Translations under genes and position numbers: made by a program
Part shown: piece by piece, positions 45,289-54,978 of the stretch
Layout of the letters: every line of letters begins with the position of its first letter
Numbering within the stretch: position 1 is the stretch's first letter
The notes under the pieces: model-generated
What the model was told of the DNA's origin: nothing
The model's database searches: none
The model's input: the letters and a program-made list of their open reading frames with translations, nothing else
From: Paraburkholderia bryophila
GTDB taxonomy: Bacteria; Pseudomonadota; Gammaproteobacteria; Burkholderiales; Burkholderiaceae
NCBI RefSeq assembly: GCF_013409255.1
Contig: NZ_JACCAS010000001.1
Coordinates: 3,906,001-3,970,000 of the forward strand
Direction: 5' to 3'
Length of the DNA stretch: 64,000 nucleotides

Positions 45289-46194
45289 TCAACCTCTCAC
45301 CACCACCCGTTTCTCGATCCACTCGATCAACGCCCCAATCACCCGATCGCGATCCAGGTCGTTCATCGTCTCGTGATAGCTGCCTTCGTGCAGCGTGAGC
45401 GTCTTATCCGGCGAACCCGCGAACTGACCGAATGCGCGACTGCCGTCGGGTTCCGTGAGCTTATCGGCGGTGCCGTGATACACCAGCAGCGGTACGCGCA
45501 AACCCGCGCGGTCATTTTCGATCCGCGCCATCGCCAGCAACAACTCAGCGCCGGTGCGCGCTGGAATCGCGCCGTGATGCACGAGCGGATCGTTGCGATT
45601 GGCCTTCACCACCGGTTCGAGGCGCGACAGCAACGCGGCGTCGATTTTCATTGCGGGAAAGCTCGGCCATAAACGGCTGATCACCTGGCTCAGCTTGAGC
45701 ATCCAGCGTGGCACGTCACGGCCGGGCGCAAGCGCCGGACTCGACAGAATCAGCCCGTTCAACCGCCGGCCGGTCGCGCCGAGCCGCTCGATCGTGTACA
45801 GCGCGGCGACCGCGCCACCCATGCTGTGTCCCATCAGAAAGAGCGGTGCGCAACTTTGCGCCGCCGCGTCGAGTAACGCCTGCGCGTCGAGCAGATAGTC
45901 GTCGAAGCGGTTCACGTAAGCGCGCTTGCCCGGCGCTTCGCCGTGACCGCGCAGATCGATCGCGACCAGTTCGATGCCGGCCGCATTCAACCGCGCAGCC
46001 AGCGCGGCATAACGCCCGGCGTGCTCAGCGAGACCGTGCAGCAGCGCCACCGTCGCGCGCAATGGCGCGGTCGCCGGCCAGCGGTAGAGCGGCAACGTTA
46101 AGCCGTCGGCGGTCGTGACCGACCCGCGTTGAGCCGTGCCATTCGTCCGCGTGCCCTCGATGGGCCGCACCTTGCTGTTTTGGGATGTCTCCAT
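45289..46194 (-). CDS. Alpha/beta-hydrolase (monoacylglycerol lipase-like)
   Basis: 301 residues. Catalytic triad: Ser in MGHSMGGAVAALY, Asp in YHGTADKLTEP and His in GSYHETMND. The region RGHGEAPGKRAYVNRFDDYL is shared with bacterial monoacylglycerol lipases/lysophospholipases. No signal peptide. ATG 46194 is preferred; 19 extra codons upstream in the same frame have no ribosome site. Only 20 bases separate it from the convergent enoyl-CoA hydratase-like gene. Confidence 0.88.
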   Translation of the reverse strand: METSQNSKVRPIEGTRTNGTAQRGSVTTADGLTLPLYRWPATAPLRATVALLHGLAEHAGRYAALAARLNAAGIELVAIDLRGHGEAPGKRAYVNRFDDYLLDAQALLDAAAQSCAPLFLMGHSMGGAVAALYTIERLGATGRRLNGLILSSPALAPGRDVPRWMLKLSQVISRLWPSFPAMKIDAALLSRLEPVVKANRNDPLVHHGAIPARTGAELLLAMARIENDRAGLRVPLLVYHGTADKLTEPDGSRAFGQFAGSPDKTLTLHEGSYHETMNDLDRDRVIGALIEWIEKRVVVRG

Positions 46195-46435
46195 GGCCGC
46201 TGTCTTATCCTGATTTTGTTCCGCCCGATCATAGTCGCTGCCACGCGACACACGCGAGCATCCCGTACCGGGCAGGCCTCTAATGCTCTCAGGTTATAAA
46301 AAGCGCGTAATTGATTATTAAAGGGAATGACGGCGCTGCGGTAGAATTGCCGCCTCAAATCCCAATAAAAGCAACGGCGGCCGCTTGTCCGGAGCACACA
46401 ACGCTCGCAGACAACCTCCGCCGTTTCGTTTTTCC

Positions 46436-47470
46436 ATGATCGAAATACGCAATATCTCCCAGCGCTTCGCCGGACCCCGGGGCTGGGTCGAGGCGCTGCA
46501 CAACGTCAACCTGTCGATTCCGGCGGGTGAAGTGTTCGGCATCATCGGCCGCAGCGGCGCGGGCAAGAGCACGCTCGTGCGCACCCTCAATCTGCTGACG
46601 CGCCCGTCCGAGGGCAATATCGTCGTCAACGGTCGCGATCTGACCACGCTGCCCGCGGCGCAACTGCGCGAGGCGCGCCGCGAGATCGGCATGATCTTCC
46701 AGCACTTCAACCTGCTGTCGTCGCGCACCGTGTACGAGAACGTCGCGCTGCCGCTCGAACTCGCCGGTATGAAGCGCGCCGAAATCGAAGCGAACGTGCT
46801 GCCGCTGCTCGAGCTGGTCGGCCTGTCGGCGCAAAAAGACCGCTATCCGTCGCAAATCAGCGGCGGCCAGAAGCAGCGCGTCGGTATTGCGCGTGCGCTG
46901 GCGAGCAAGCCGAAAGTGCTGCTCTCCGACGAAGCGACCTCCGCGCTCGATCCCGAAACCACCCGCGCGATTCTCGACCTGCTCAAACGCATCAATCGCG
47001 AACTGAACCTGACGATCGTGCTGATCACCCACCAGATGGACGTGATCAAGCAGGTCTGCGACCGCGTCGCGGTGCTGGACGCGGGCCGTGTGGTCGAAGA
47101 GGGCAAGGTGATCGACGTGTTCCTGCAACCGCATCACGAAGTCACGCGCGCGTTGATCGGCGACGTGATCGCGCAGGAATTGCCGCCCGCCATGAAAGCG
47201 CGCGTCGCCGAACGCCTGAAAACCGGCAGTGGCCATTTGCTGCGTCTGGCGTTCACCGGCTCGGGCGTCGACCAGCCGATCCTGTCGGAGACGATTCGCC
47301 GCTTCGAACTCGACTTCAACATCCTGCACGGCCAGATCGACGAGATCCAGGGGCAGACGTTCGGCTCGCTCGCGGTGCTCGCGGGCGGCGAACCGGTGAA
47401 GGTGGCGCAGGCGCTGACGTATCTGCGCGAACAGGGTGTGGTGGTGGAGGAGCTCTCGTATGTTGAGTGA
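46436..47470 (+). CDS. metN: Methionine ABC transporter ATP-binding protein
   Basis: 344 residues. Walker [13 protein letters not shown], signature [15 protein letters not shown], Walker [14 protein letters not shown] and the H-loop in [10 protein letters not shown]-terminal ferredoxin-like NIL domain (about 265-344, ending [10 protein letters not shown]) senses internal methionine. It powers MetI for uptake of methionine. The next gene metI starts inside its last codons. Confidence 0.95.
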   Translation: MIEIRNISQRFAGPRGWVEALHNVNLSIPAGEVFGIIGRSGAGKSTLVRTLNLLTRPSEGNIVVNGRDLTTLPAAQLREARREIGMIFQHFNLLSSRTVYENVALPLELAGMKRAEIEANVLPLLELVGLSAQKDRYPSQISGGQKQRVGIARALASKPKVLLSDEATSALDPETTRAILDLLKRINRELNLTIVLITHQMDVIKQVCDRVAVLDAGRVVEEGKVIDVFLQPHHEVTRALIGDVIAQELPPAMKARVAERLKTGSGHLLRLAFTGSGVDQPILSETIRRFELDFNILHGQIDEIQGQTFGSLAVLAGGEPVKVAQALTYLREQGVVVEELSYVE

Positions 47471-48113
47471 AATGTTCGATATGTTCGTCCAGTCGTTCTG
47501 GGAAACGCTCGTGATGGTGGGTATTTCCGGACTGGTCGGCGCAGCGGTGGGCTTGCCGCTCGGCGTGTTGCTGTACCTGACCGATCGTCAGGGCGTGTTG
47601 CAGAACATCGCGGTGAATCGCGTGATGGGCGTGATCGTCAATGCGGTGCGTTCGACGCCGTTCATCATCCTGCTGGTCGCGGTGATTCCGTTCACGCGTC
47701 TGATCGTCGGGTCGTCGATCGGCACGATGGCCGCCGTGGTGCCGTTGACGATCGCCGCGGCGCCGTTCATCGCGCGTCTGGTGGAAACCGCGCTGCGCGA
47801 AGTCGACCGTGGGCTGATCGAAGCCGCGCAGGCCATGGGCGCGACCACGAGCCAGATCGTCTTCAAGGTGCTGTTGCCGGAATCGTTGCCGGGCGTGGTG
47901 GCCGGGCTGACGATCACGTTCGTGTCGCTGGTCGGCTATTCGGCGATGGCCGGCGCGATCGGCGGCGGCGGTCTCGGCGATCTGGGCATTCGTTACGGGT
48001 ATCAGCGGTTTTTGCCGGAAGTGATGTTGACGGTCGTCGTGATCCTGATCGTCTTCGTGCAACTGGTGCAGTCGTTCGGGGATTGGCTCGTGCGTCGTTT
48101 GAGCCATAAATAA
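47460..48113 (+). CDS. metI: Methionine ABC transporter permease
   Basis: 217-residue inner-membrane permease with about five helices and the ATPase-coupling EAA loop ([22 protein letters not shown]). ATG 47460 overlaps metN by 11 bases, supporting translational coupling. The C-terminal half [26 protein letters not shown] is typical of MetI. Confidence 0.95.
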   Translation: MLSEMFDMFVQSFWETLVMVGISGLVGAAVGLPLGVLLYLTDRQGVLQNIAVNRVMGVIVNAVRSTPFIILLVAVIPFTRLIVGSSIGTMAAVVPLTIAAAPFIARLVETALREVDRGLIEAAQAMGATTSQIVFKVLLPESLPGVVAGLTITFVSLVGYSAMAGAIGGGGLGDLGIRYGYQRFLPEVMLTVVVILIVFVQLVQSFGDWLVRRLSHK

Positions 48114-48145
48114 CAACAGCGTCATCAGGTTTGGAAAGGTCCATC

Positions 48146-48943
48146 ATGCAACGTCGTTTGGTTCTCAAGCTCGCCGCCCTGCTCGGCGCCGCGTCGCTGT
48201 TCGCCGCTAACGCGGCTCACGCCGAAGACTCGATCAAGGTCGGCGTCACCGGCGGTCCGCACGCGCAGATCATGGAAGTCGTGAAGACGGTCGCGGCAAA
48301 GAACGGTCTGAACATCAAGATCATCGAATTCGCCGACTACGTGCAGCCGAACGCCGCGCTCGCCGCCGGCGATCTGGACGCGAACAGCTACCAGCACGAC
48401 CCGTACTTGCAGGCGCAGGTGAAGGACCGCGGCTACAAGCTGATCCGTATCGCCGATACGGTCACGTACCCGATGGGCATCTATTCGAAGAAAGTGAAGA
48501 CGCTCGCCGAGTTGCCGCCGGGCGCGAAGATCGCCGTGCCGAACGATCCGACCAACGGCGGCAGGGCGCTGTTGCTGTTGCAGAAGCAAGGTCTGGTGAA
48601 GCTGCGCGCCGATGCCGGCCTGAAGGCGACGCCGCTCGACATCGTCGACAATCCGCGCAAGCTGAAGATCGTCGAACTCGACGCCGCGCAGATTCCGCGT
48701 TCGCTCAACGACGTGGACGCCGCCGCGATCAACACCAACTTCGCGATGGAAGCCGGCCTGAATCCCAAGAAGGACGCGATCGCCGCCGAAGACCCGAAGG
48801 GTCCGTACGTGAACATCATCGCGATCCGTGCGGAAGACAAGGACAAGCCGTGGGTCGCCAAGCTGGTCGCGGCGTACCATTCGCCGGAAGTGAAGCAGTT
48901 CGTGGCCACGAAATTCGGTGGGTCGGTGATCACCGCGTGGTGA
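48146..48943 (+). CDS. metQ: Methionine-binding protein (MetQ type)
   Basis: 265-residue NlpA-family substrate-binding protein: signal peptide (ending NAAHA-ED), then IKVGVTGGPHAQIMEVVK and DLDANSYQHDPYLQ, the region contacting the amino acid. E. coli MetQ is a lipoprotein, but here no Cys follows the signal peptide, so it is probably a free periplasmic protein. GGAAAGG lies before the start. The operon ends with a terminator at 49018-49047. Confidence 0.95.
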   Translation: MQRRLVLKLAALLGAASLFAANAAHAEDSIKVGVTGGPHAQIMEVVKTVAAKNGLNIKIIEFADYVQPNAALAAGDLDANSYQHDPYLQAQVKDRGYKLIRIADTVTYPMGIYSKKVKTLAELPPGAKIAVPNDPTNGGRALLLLQKQGLVKLRADAGLKATPLDIVDNPRKLKIVELDAAQIPRSLNDVDAAAINTNFAMEAGLNPKKDAIAAEDPKGPYVNIIAIRAEDKDKPWVAKLVAAYHSPEVKQFVATKFGGSVITAW

Positions 48944-49017
48944 TCCGGCATCCCCCATACGCAGTAAGTCAAACGTAGTAAGACACGACGGCAATGCAAA
49001 ATTAGAGTCGTAGATTG

Positions 49018-49047
49018 GGACCCGGGGTTGTCACCCGGGTTTTTTTG
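49018..49047 (+). terminator. Rho-independent terminator of metNIQ
   Basis: Stem ACCCGGG / CCCGGGT with a seven-base loop, followed by TTTTTTT. Located 75 bases after metQ. Confidence 0.92.
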
Positions 49048-49194
49048 AGATTAAAATAGAACGATCGTTCGTTATTGCCGTCACGCCGCTGAGGAGCGAT
49101 ATCCTCCTGCTAGAGCGCCCGCGACAAGGCTGCCGTGAGGGCAGTCGCTATAATGTTGGCTGGGTTGACGTATTCGTAACTTTGGAGCGTGTGC

Positions 49195-49944
49195 ATGAAA
49201 ATCCTGGTGCCAGTGAAGAGAGTGGTCGATTACAACGTAAAAGTTCGAGTCAAATCGGACGGCACGGGTGTCGACATCGCGAACGTGAAGATGTCGATGA
49301 ATCCGTTCGACGAAATCGCCGTTGAAGAAGCCGTGCGTCTGCGCGAAGCGGGCGTGGCGACGGAAGTGATCGCCGTGTCGTGCGGCGTGACGCAGTCGCA
49401 GGAAACGCTGCGTACGGCGCTGGCGATCGGCGCGGACCGCGCGATCCTGATCGAGTCGAGCGAAGAACTGCAGCCGCTGGCGGTCGCCAAGCTGCTGAAG
49501 GCGCTGGTCGACAAGGAACAGCCGCAGCTGGTCATCCTCGGCAAGCAGGCGATCGACGACGACTCGAACCAGACCGGCCAGATGCTGGCTGCGTTGGCTA
49601 ATCTGCCGCAGGCAACGTTCGCGTCGAAGGTTGTGGTTGCCGACGGTAAGGCAACGGTGTCGCGTGAAGTGGATGGCGGCGCGGAAACGCTGTCGCTGAC
49701 GCTGCCGGCCGTGATCACCACCGACCTGCGCCTGAATGAGCCGCGCTACGTGACGCTGCCGAACATCATGAAGGCGAAGAAAAAGCCGCTGGAAGTCGTC
49801 AAGCCGGAAGACCTCGGCGTCGACGTCACGCCGCGCCTGAAGACGCTGAAAGTCGTCGAGCCGCCCAAGCGTTCCGCTGGTGTGAAGGTGCCGGACGTGA
49901 AGACGCTGGTCGAGAAGCTGAAGACTGAAGCCAAGGTGCTGTGA
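49195..49944 (+). CDS. etfB: Electron transfer flavoprotein beta subunit
   Basis: 249 residues. Starts [19 protein letters not shown] and has the AMP-binding region [16 protein letters not shown] and the recognition segment [30 protein letters not shown]. It forms a heterodimer with EtfA, taking electrons from acyl-CoA dehydrogenases. ATG 49195 is preferred over an in-frame GTG two codons before; TATAAT at 49149-49154 is a likely -10. Confidence 0.97.
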   Translation: MKILVPVKRVVDYNVKVRVKSDGTGVDIANVKMSMNPFDEIAVEEAVRLREAGVATEVIAVSCGVTQSQETLRTALAIGADRAILIESSEELQPLAVAKLLKALVDKEQPQLVILGKQAIDDDSNQTGQMLAALANLPQATFASKVVVADGKATVSREVDGGAETLSLTLPAVITTDLRLNEPRYVTLPNIMKAKKKPLEVVKPEDLGVDVTPRLKTLKVVEPPKRSAGVKVPDVKTLVEKLKTEAKVL

Positions 49945-49957
49945 GGAGACTGACGAA

Positions 49958-50893
49958 ATGACGAATCTGGTTATTGCAGAACACGACGGCGCGTCGATCA
50001 AGGCGGCGACGCTGAATACGATCGCAGCCGCGCAGAAGATCGGCGGTGATATTCACGTGCTGGTGGCAGGTCACAACGCGCAAGCCGCAGCGGATGCGGC
50101 AGCGAAAATCGCTGGCGTGTCGAAAGTGTTGCTGGCCGACGCACCGCAACTTGAAGCCGGCCTTGCGGAAAACGTCGAAGCGACGGTGTTGAACATCGCG
50201 AAGAACTACACGCACATCCTGGCGCCCGCCACCGCCTACGGCAAGAACATCGCGCCGCGTATCGCCGCGAAGCTCGACGTCGCGCAGATCAGCGACATCA
50301 CGGCAGTTGATTCGGCCGACACGTTCGAACGCCCGATCTACGCCGGCAACGCGATCGCCACGGTGCAATCGGCTGACCCGATCAAGGTCGTCACGGTGCG
50401 TTCGACCGGTTTCGATCCGGTCGCAGCCGAAGGCGGCAGCGCCGCAGTCGAGAAAATCGACGCAGCGGCAGACAGCGGCCTCTTGCAATTCGTCAGCCGT
50501 GAAGTGACGAAGCTGGACCGTCCGGAACTGACGTCGGCGAAGATCATCGTCTCGGGTGGCCGCGGTCTGGGCAACGGCGAGAACTACACGAAGGTACTCG
50601 AACCGCTGGCCGACAAGCTGAACGCGGCGCTCGGCGCCTCGCGCGCAGCGGTCGACGCGGGCTTCGTGCCGAACGACTATCAGGTCGGCCAGACCGGCAA
50701 GATCGTCGCACCGCAACTGTACGTGGCGGTCGGCATCTCGGGGGCGATCCAGCATCTGGCCGGCATGAAGGACTCGAAGGTCATCGTCGCGATCAACAAG
50801 GACCCGGAAGCGCCGATTTTCAGCGTCGCCGATTACGGTCTGGTGGGCGATCTGTTCACGGTCGTGCCGGAGCTCGTGAGCGAACTCGGCTAA
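49958..50893 (+). CDS. etfA: Electron transfer flavoprotein alpha subunit
   Basis: 311 residues. The C-terminal FAD-binding domain is visible as [23 protein letters not shown] and [18 protein letters not shown], ending with [20 protein letters not shown]. Partner of EtfB, 13 bases downstream. The following acyl-CoA dehydrogenase gene, 103 bases after it, is an obvious electron donor. A terminator lies in that gap. Confidence 0.97.
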   Translation: MTNLVIAEHDGASIKAATLNTIAAAQKIGGDIHVLVAGHNAQAAADAAAKIAGVSKVLLADAPQLEAGLAENVEATVLNIAKNYTHILAPATAYGKNIAPRIAAKLDVAQISDITAVDSADTFERPIYAGNAIATVQSADPIKVVTVRSTGFDPVAAEGGSAAVEKIDAAADSGLLQFVSREVTKLDRPELTSAKIIVSGGRGLGNGENYTKVLEPLADKLNAALGASRAAVDAGFVPNDYQVGQTGKIVAPQLYVAVGISGAIQHLAGMKDSKVIVAINKDPEAPIFSVADYGLVGDLFTVVPELVSELG

Positions 50894-50934
50894 ACGCCGC
50901 AACGCCGTCTACAAGGCGTCTGGCAGCAACAGCG

Positions 50935-50971
50935 AAGGGCGCGGGACCGATCAAGTCCGGCGCCCTTTTTA
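50935..50971 (+). terminator. Rho-independent terminator of etfBA
   Basis: Stem GGGCGC / GCGCCC with an inner GGAC / GTCC stem, then CCTTTTTA. It divides etfBA from the acyl-CoA dehydrogenase gene. Confidence 0.85.
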
Positions 50972-50996
50972 TATCGAAGACAGGAGGAGAACTGAA

Positions 50997-52787
50997 ATGA
51001 GCTATACGGCGCCCATCAAGGACATGCTGTTCGTGATGAAAGAACTGGCCGGTCTCGACGAAATCGCGACGCTGCCGGGCTTCGAAGACGCTAACTTCGA
51101 CACGGCCCAGGCCGTGCTCGACGAGTCGGCAAAGCTGTGCGGCGAAGTGCTGGCGCCGCTGAACGTCGAAGGCGATCGCAATCCGAGCAGCTGGAAAGAC
51201 GGCGTGGTCACCGCGACGCCCGGCTTCAAGGAGGCGTTTCGCCAGTTCGGAGAAGGCGGCTGGCAAGGTTTGCAGCATCCGGTTGAATACGAAGGCCAAG
51301 GGCTGCCGAAGCTGATCGCCACGCCTTGCATCGAGATGCTCAATGCGTCGAATCTGTCGTTCGCGCTCTGCCCGCTGCTGACCGACGGCGCGATCGAAGC
51401 GCTGCTCACCGCCGGCACCGAAGCGCAAAAACAAACCTACGTGCCCAAGCTGATTTCCGGCGAATGGACCGGCACGATGAACCTGACCGAGCCGCAAGCC
51501 GGTTCCGACCTGGCGCTCGTGCGCACGCGCGCCGAGCCGCAGGGCGACGGCTCGTTCAAGGTGTTCGGCACGAAGATTTTCATCACGTGGGGCGAGCACG
51601 ATATGGCGAAGAACATCGCCCATCTCGTGCTGGCGCGCACGCCGAATGCGCCGGAAGGCGTGAAGGGTATCTCGCTCTTTATCGTGCCGAAGTTTCTCGT
51701 CAATGAAGACGGTTCGCTCGGCGAGCGCAACGACGTGCATTGTGTGTCGATCGAACACAAGCTCGGCATCAAGGCGAGCCCGACCGCGGTGCTGCAATTC
51801 GGCGATCACGGCGGCGCGATCGGTCATCTGATCGGCGAAGAAAATCGCGGCCTCGAGTACATGTTCATCATGATGAACGCGGCGCGTTTCGCGGTCGGCA
51901 TGCAGGGCGTGGGCGTGTCGGATCGCGCGTATCAGAAGGCGGTCGCGTATGCGAAAGATCGCGTGCAGAGCCGTCCGGTGGATGGCTCCGCGAAGCAGTC
52001 GGTCGCGATCATCCAGCATCCGGACGTGCGCCGCATGCTCGCGACGATGCGTGGCCTCACCGAAGCCTCGCGCGCGCTGGCTTATGTGGCGGCGGGGCAT
52101 TGCGACATCGCGCATCGTCATCCTGACGAAGCGACGCGCGCCGAGCATCAGGCAATCTACGAATTCCTCGTGCCGATCGTGAAGGGCTGGAGCACGGAGC
52201 TTTCCATCGACGTGACGAGCCTCGGCGTGCAGGTGCACGGCGGCATGGGCTTCATCGAGGAAACCGGTGCGGCACAGTACTACCGCGACGCGCGCATTCT
52301 GCCGATCTACGAAGGTACGACCGCGATTCAGGCGAATGACCTGATTGGCCGCAAGACGCTGCGCGATGGCGGCAAGGTCGCGAAGTCGCTGCTCGCCGAC
52401 GTGGCGCAGACGCTTGAAGCGCTGGGTGCGCAGCAAGGCCCAGCGTTCGACTCGATGAAGAAATATCTGGCCCAAGGTCATGACGCGTTGAGCTCGGCGG
52501 TGGACTATGTGCTGGCGAATACCAAGGCCGATCCGAACGCGGTGTTTGCCGGCAGCGTGCCGTATCTGAAGCTGGCGGGCGTCGTACTCGGCGGCTGGCA
52601 GATGGCGCGTGCGTTGCTGGTGGCCACTCAGAAGCGCGACGAAGATCCGGCGTTCTACGGCGCGAAGATCGCGACCGCGCAGTTCTATGCGGAGCATGTG
52701 TTGCCGCTGGCGTCGGCGTTCGAGGCGTCGATCGTTAGCGCTAAGGGTGGCGAGAGCGTGCTGGCTTTGTCGGAAGATCAGTTCTGA
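50997..52787 (+). CDS. Acyl-CoA dehydrogenase (large, C-terminally extended)
   Basis: 596-residue flavoprotein. N-terminal helical domain, FAD-binding middle (MNLTEPQAGSDLALVRT and KIFITWGEHDMAKNI), C-terminal helices and a DUF4009-type extension beyond residue 460, as in FadE5/DmdC-like enzymes. The catalytic Glu is in LPIYEGTTAIQANDLIG. It oxidises an acyl-CoA and passes electrons to the adjacent EtfBA. AGGAGG lies before the ATG. Substrate chain length is unclear. Confidence 0.93.
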   Translation: MSYTAPIKDMLFVMKELAGLDEIATLPGFEDANFDTAQAVLDESAKLCGEVLAPLNVEGDRNPSSWKDGVVTATPGFKEAFRQFGEGGWQGLQHPVEYEGQGLPKLIATPCIEMLNASNLSFALCPLLTDGAIEALLTAGTEAQKQTYVPKLISGEWTGTMNLTEPQAGSDLALVRTRAEPQGDGSFKVFGTKIFITWGEHDMAKNIAHLVLARTPNAPEGVKGISLFIVPKFLVNEDGSLGERNDVHCVSIEHKLGIKASPTAVLQFGDHGGAIGHLIGEENRGLEYMFIMMNAARFAVGMQGVGVSDRAYQKAVAYAKDRVQSRPVDGSAKQSVAIIQHPDVRRMLATMRGLTEASRALAYVAAGHCDIAHRHPDEATRAEHQAIYEFLVPIVKGWSTELSIDVTSLGVQVHGGMGFIEETGAAQYYRDARILPIYEGTTAIQANDLIGRKTLRDGGKVAKSLLADVAQTLEALGAQQGPAFDSMKKYLAQGHDALSSAVDYVLANTKADPNAVFAGSVPYLKLAGVVLGGWQMARALLVATQKRDEDPAFYGAKIATAQFYAEHVLPLASAFEASIVSAKGGESVLALSEDQF

Positions 52788-52817
52788 CGTGGCTCGACCG
52801 CGTAACGCGTCGGCATG

Positions 52818-52849
52818 AAAAAAAGCGCCCCGCAGGGCGCTTTTTTTCG
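52818..52849. terminator. Bidirectional terminator between acyl-CoA dehydrogenase and dadA
   Basis: A tract, stem AGCGCC / GGGCGCT, then a run of seven T. It can act for both convergent genes. Confidence 0.92.
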
Positions 52850-52906
52850 CGCTGGCAAATCCGGTGACCCGCCAGCGCAACCGCTCTCGCGAAGCGTGGT
52901 TAAACC

Positions 52907-54193
52907 TTAGGCATAAGCCGGACGATGCGCACCGGCGGTCTCGCCGAGGTAGCGATGCACCGACAGATCGTCCGCCTTGATGACCGGCTGCTTGCCCGAC
53001 ATCACGTCGGCCAGCAACTGGCCCGAGCCGCACGACATGGTCCAGCCCAGCGTGCCGTGACCCGTGTTCAGGAACAGATTCGGCACCGGCGTACGGCCGA
53101 CAATCGGCGTGCCGTCCGGCGTCATCGGGCGCAGGCCGGTCCAGAAGCTCGCCTTCGACGTGTCGCCGCCGCCCGGGAACAGATCGTTCACGCACAGTTC
53201 CAGCGTTTCGCGACGCGCCTGGCGCAGCGATTTGTCGAAGCCGACGATCTCGGCCATGCCGCCGACGCGAATCCGGTCGTCGAAACGTGTGATCGCGATC
53301 TTGTAGGTTTCGTCGAGCACGGTGGAAATCGGAGCAGCCGCTTCGTTGACGATCGGCGCGGTGATCGAATAACCCTTGAGCGGGTAGACCGGAATCTTCA
53401 CGAGGCCGGACAGGAACTTGGTGGAGTACGAACCCAGCGCGACGACGAACGAATCCGCGCGCACCAGTTCACTGCCGCATTGCACGCCGGCGATGCGGTC
53501 GCCGGCCATGGCGAGTGCGTCGATCGGCGTGTTGTAGCGGAATTTGACGCCCAGTTGCTCGGCCAGCGCCGCGAGGCGCGTGGTGAACATCTGGCAGTCG
53601 CCGGTTTCGTCGCCCGGCAGGCGCAGGCCGCCGGTCAGTTTGTGCGACACGGCGGCGAGCGCCGGTTCGGCTTGCGCGAGTTCGGCCGCCGACAGCAGTT
53701 CATACGGCACGTTGGCTTCCTGCAGCACGGCGATGTCTTTCGCGGCGCCGTCGAATTGCTGCTGTGTGCGGAACACCTGCAACGTGCCGCCGGTGCGGCC
53801 TTCGTACTGAATGCCCGTTTCGGCGCGCAGCGCCTGCAGGCAGTCGCGGCTGTATTCGGCGAGGCGCACCATGCGGCCCTTGTTCACCGCATAACGCGAC
53901 GACGTGCAGTTCTGCAGCATTTGCCACATCCACTGCAACTGGAACTGCGTGCCGTCGAGGCGGATCGCCAGCGGCGCGTGCTTCTGGAACATCCACTTGA
54001 CGGCCTTCAGCGGCACGCCCGGCGCGGCCCACGGCGACGCGTAGCCCGGCGAGATCTGGCCGGCGTTGGCAAAGCTGGTTTCGAGCGCCGGGCCGGCCTC
54101 GCGATCGATCACGGTCACTTCGTGACCCGCGCGCGCCAGGTAATACGCGCTCGTCACCCCGACGACGCCACTGCCCAAAACGACGACTCGCAT
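52907..54193 (-). CDS. dadA: D-amino acid dehydrogenase (small subunit type)
   Basis: 428-residue membrane-associated FAD enzyme that deaminates D-amino acids such as D-alanine, feeding electrons to quinone. Dinucleotide fold [28 protein letters not shown] at the N-terminus; [19 protein letters not shown] and the C-terminal [23 protein letters not shown] match DadA. Divergent from an Lrp-type regulator, with a candidate operator in the shared 168-base spacer. No dadX racemase is next to it. Confidence 0.95.
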   Translation of the reverse strand: MRVVVLGSGVVGVTSAYYLARAGHEVTVIDREAGPALETSFANAGQISPGYASPWAAPGVPLKAVKWMFQKHAPLAIRLDGTQFQLQWMWQMLQNCTSSRYAVNKGRMVRLAEYSRDCLQALRAETGIQYEGRTGGTLQVFRTQQQFDGAAKDIAVLQEANVPYELLSAAELAQAEPALAAVSHKLTGGLRLPGDETGDCQMFTTRLAALAEQLGVKFRYNTPIDALAMAGDRIAGVQCGSELVRADSFVVALGSYSTKFLSGLVKIPVYPLKGYSITAPIVNEAAAPISTVLDETYKIAITRFDDRIRVGGMAEIVGFDKSLRQARRETLELCVNDLFPGGGDTSKASFWTGLRPMTPDGTPIVGRTPVPNLFLNTGHGTLGWTMSCGSGQLLADVMSGKQPVIKADDLSVHRYLGETAGAHRPAYA

Positions 54194-54289
54194 AACTGCT
54201 CCGACTGTTCAAAAGAGGTTGGATGGGCGCCGCACTCGTCGATTCGTTGGAGTTCGTTCGATTCAGGAGGTACAACGCGGCTTGCCCAG

Positions 54290-54312
54290 TGTTAACCGCT
54301 ATACTATTAACA
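54290..54312. promoter_or_regulatory. Candidate operator between dadA and lrp-type gene
   Basis: Inverted repeat TGTTAA (54290-54295) and TTAACA (54307-54312) separated by 11 bases that contain TATACT. It lies 50 bases before the regulator start, about 100 bases before dadA. Lrp proteins bind degenerate AT-rich palindromes of roughly 15-23 bases, so this fits, but binding is inferred. Confidence 0.45.
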
Positions 54313-54361
54313 GTCAGGTAGGTTTTGTTATTGTATTTTCAAGATTTTCAGCAAATACACC

Positions 54362-54850
54362 ATGCGTACTCAGCGCCAACCGGTCCGGTCCCTCGACAAA
54401 CTCGATCACAAGATCCTGCGCCTGCTGCAACAGGACGGCCGGATGGCCATGAAAGACCTTGCCGAACAGGTCGGGCTGTCGGTTACGCCGTGCATCGAAC
54501 GGGTCAAGCGGATGGAGCGCGACGGCGTGATCACCGGCTACCACGCGCGCGTGAATCCGGCTGAACTGGGCGCGGCGCTGCTGGTGTTCGTCGAGATCAC
54601 GCTGGATCACAAAAGCGGCAACATGTTCGACCAGTTCCGCCGCGAGGTGCAGAAGATCCCGGAGGTGCTGGAGTGCCATCTGGTGTCGGGCGATTTCGAC
54701 TATCTGATCAAGGCGCGTATCGGCGAGATGGCCGATTACCGGAAACTGCTGGGGGACATCTTGTTGCAGTTGCCCGGCGCCGTGCAGTCGAAGAGCTACG
54801 TGGTGATGGAAGAGATCAAGGAAACCTTGACGATCGCGGTGGGGGATTAG
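54362..54850 (+). CDS. lrp: Lrp/AsnC-family transcriptional regulator
   Basis: 162 residues: N-terminal HTH (LDKLDHKILRLLQQDGRMAMKDLAEQVGLS and CIERVKRMERDGVITGY) followed by the ligand-binding RAM domain (about 75-150: VFVEITLDHKSG, LECHLVSGDFDYLIKARI). Closely similar in plan to the regulators of dadA in enteric bacteria and Pseudomonas. Divergent from dadA, so likely a D- or L-alanine or leucine responsive switch; ligand not proven. Confidence 0.92.
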   Translation: MRTQRQPVRSLDKLDHKILRLLQQDGRMAMKDLAEQVGLSVTPCIERVKRMERDGVITGYHARVNPAELGAALLVFVEITLDHKSGNMFDQFRREVQKIPEVLECHLVSGDFDYLIKARIGEMADYRKLLGDILLQLPGAVQSKSYVVMEEIKETLTIAVGD

Positions 54851-54888
54851 CGAGCGGTTAAGGCAATTCTTCTACGGTTTGGCGGTAC

Positions 54889-54923
54889 TCGACAAACGGC
54901 GTAAACACTGTATATTTGTACAG
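54889..54923 (+). promoter_or_regulatory. Promoter overlapped by a perfect LexA-type SOS box
   Basis: TCGACA (54889-54894) and TATATT (54911-54916) are spaced 16 bases apart as -35/-10. CTGT-N8-ACAG, the LexA box core, is at 54908-54923 (N8 = ATATTTGT) and covers the -10. A long imperfect palindrome around it (AAACGGCG 54894-54901, CGCCGTTT 54932-54939) is centred on the same axis. The GTG of the radical SAM gene is 55 bases further on. Confidence 0.75.
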
Positions 54924-54978
54924 GTGTTTTGCGCCGTTTCTGTTTTGACCCGCCCTGCGTTCTGCGTGCTCTTCAGCC

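Noticed and set aside
46290..46435. SAM riboswitch or Met-box upstream of metN
   Set aside because: I could not find a kink-turn, conserved loop sequences or a clear operator; only an ordinary AT-rich promoter region is visible.
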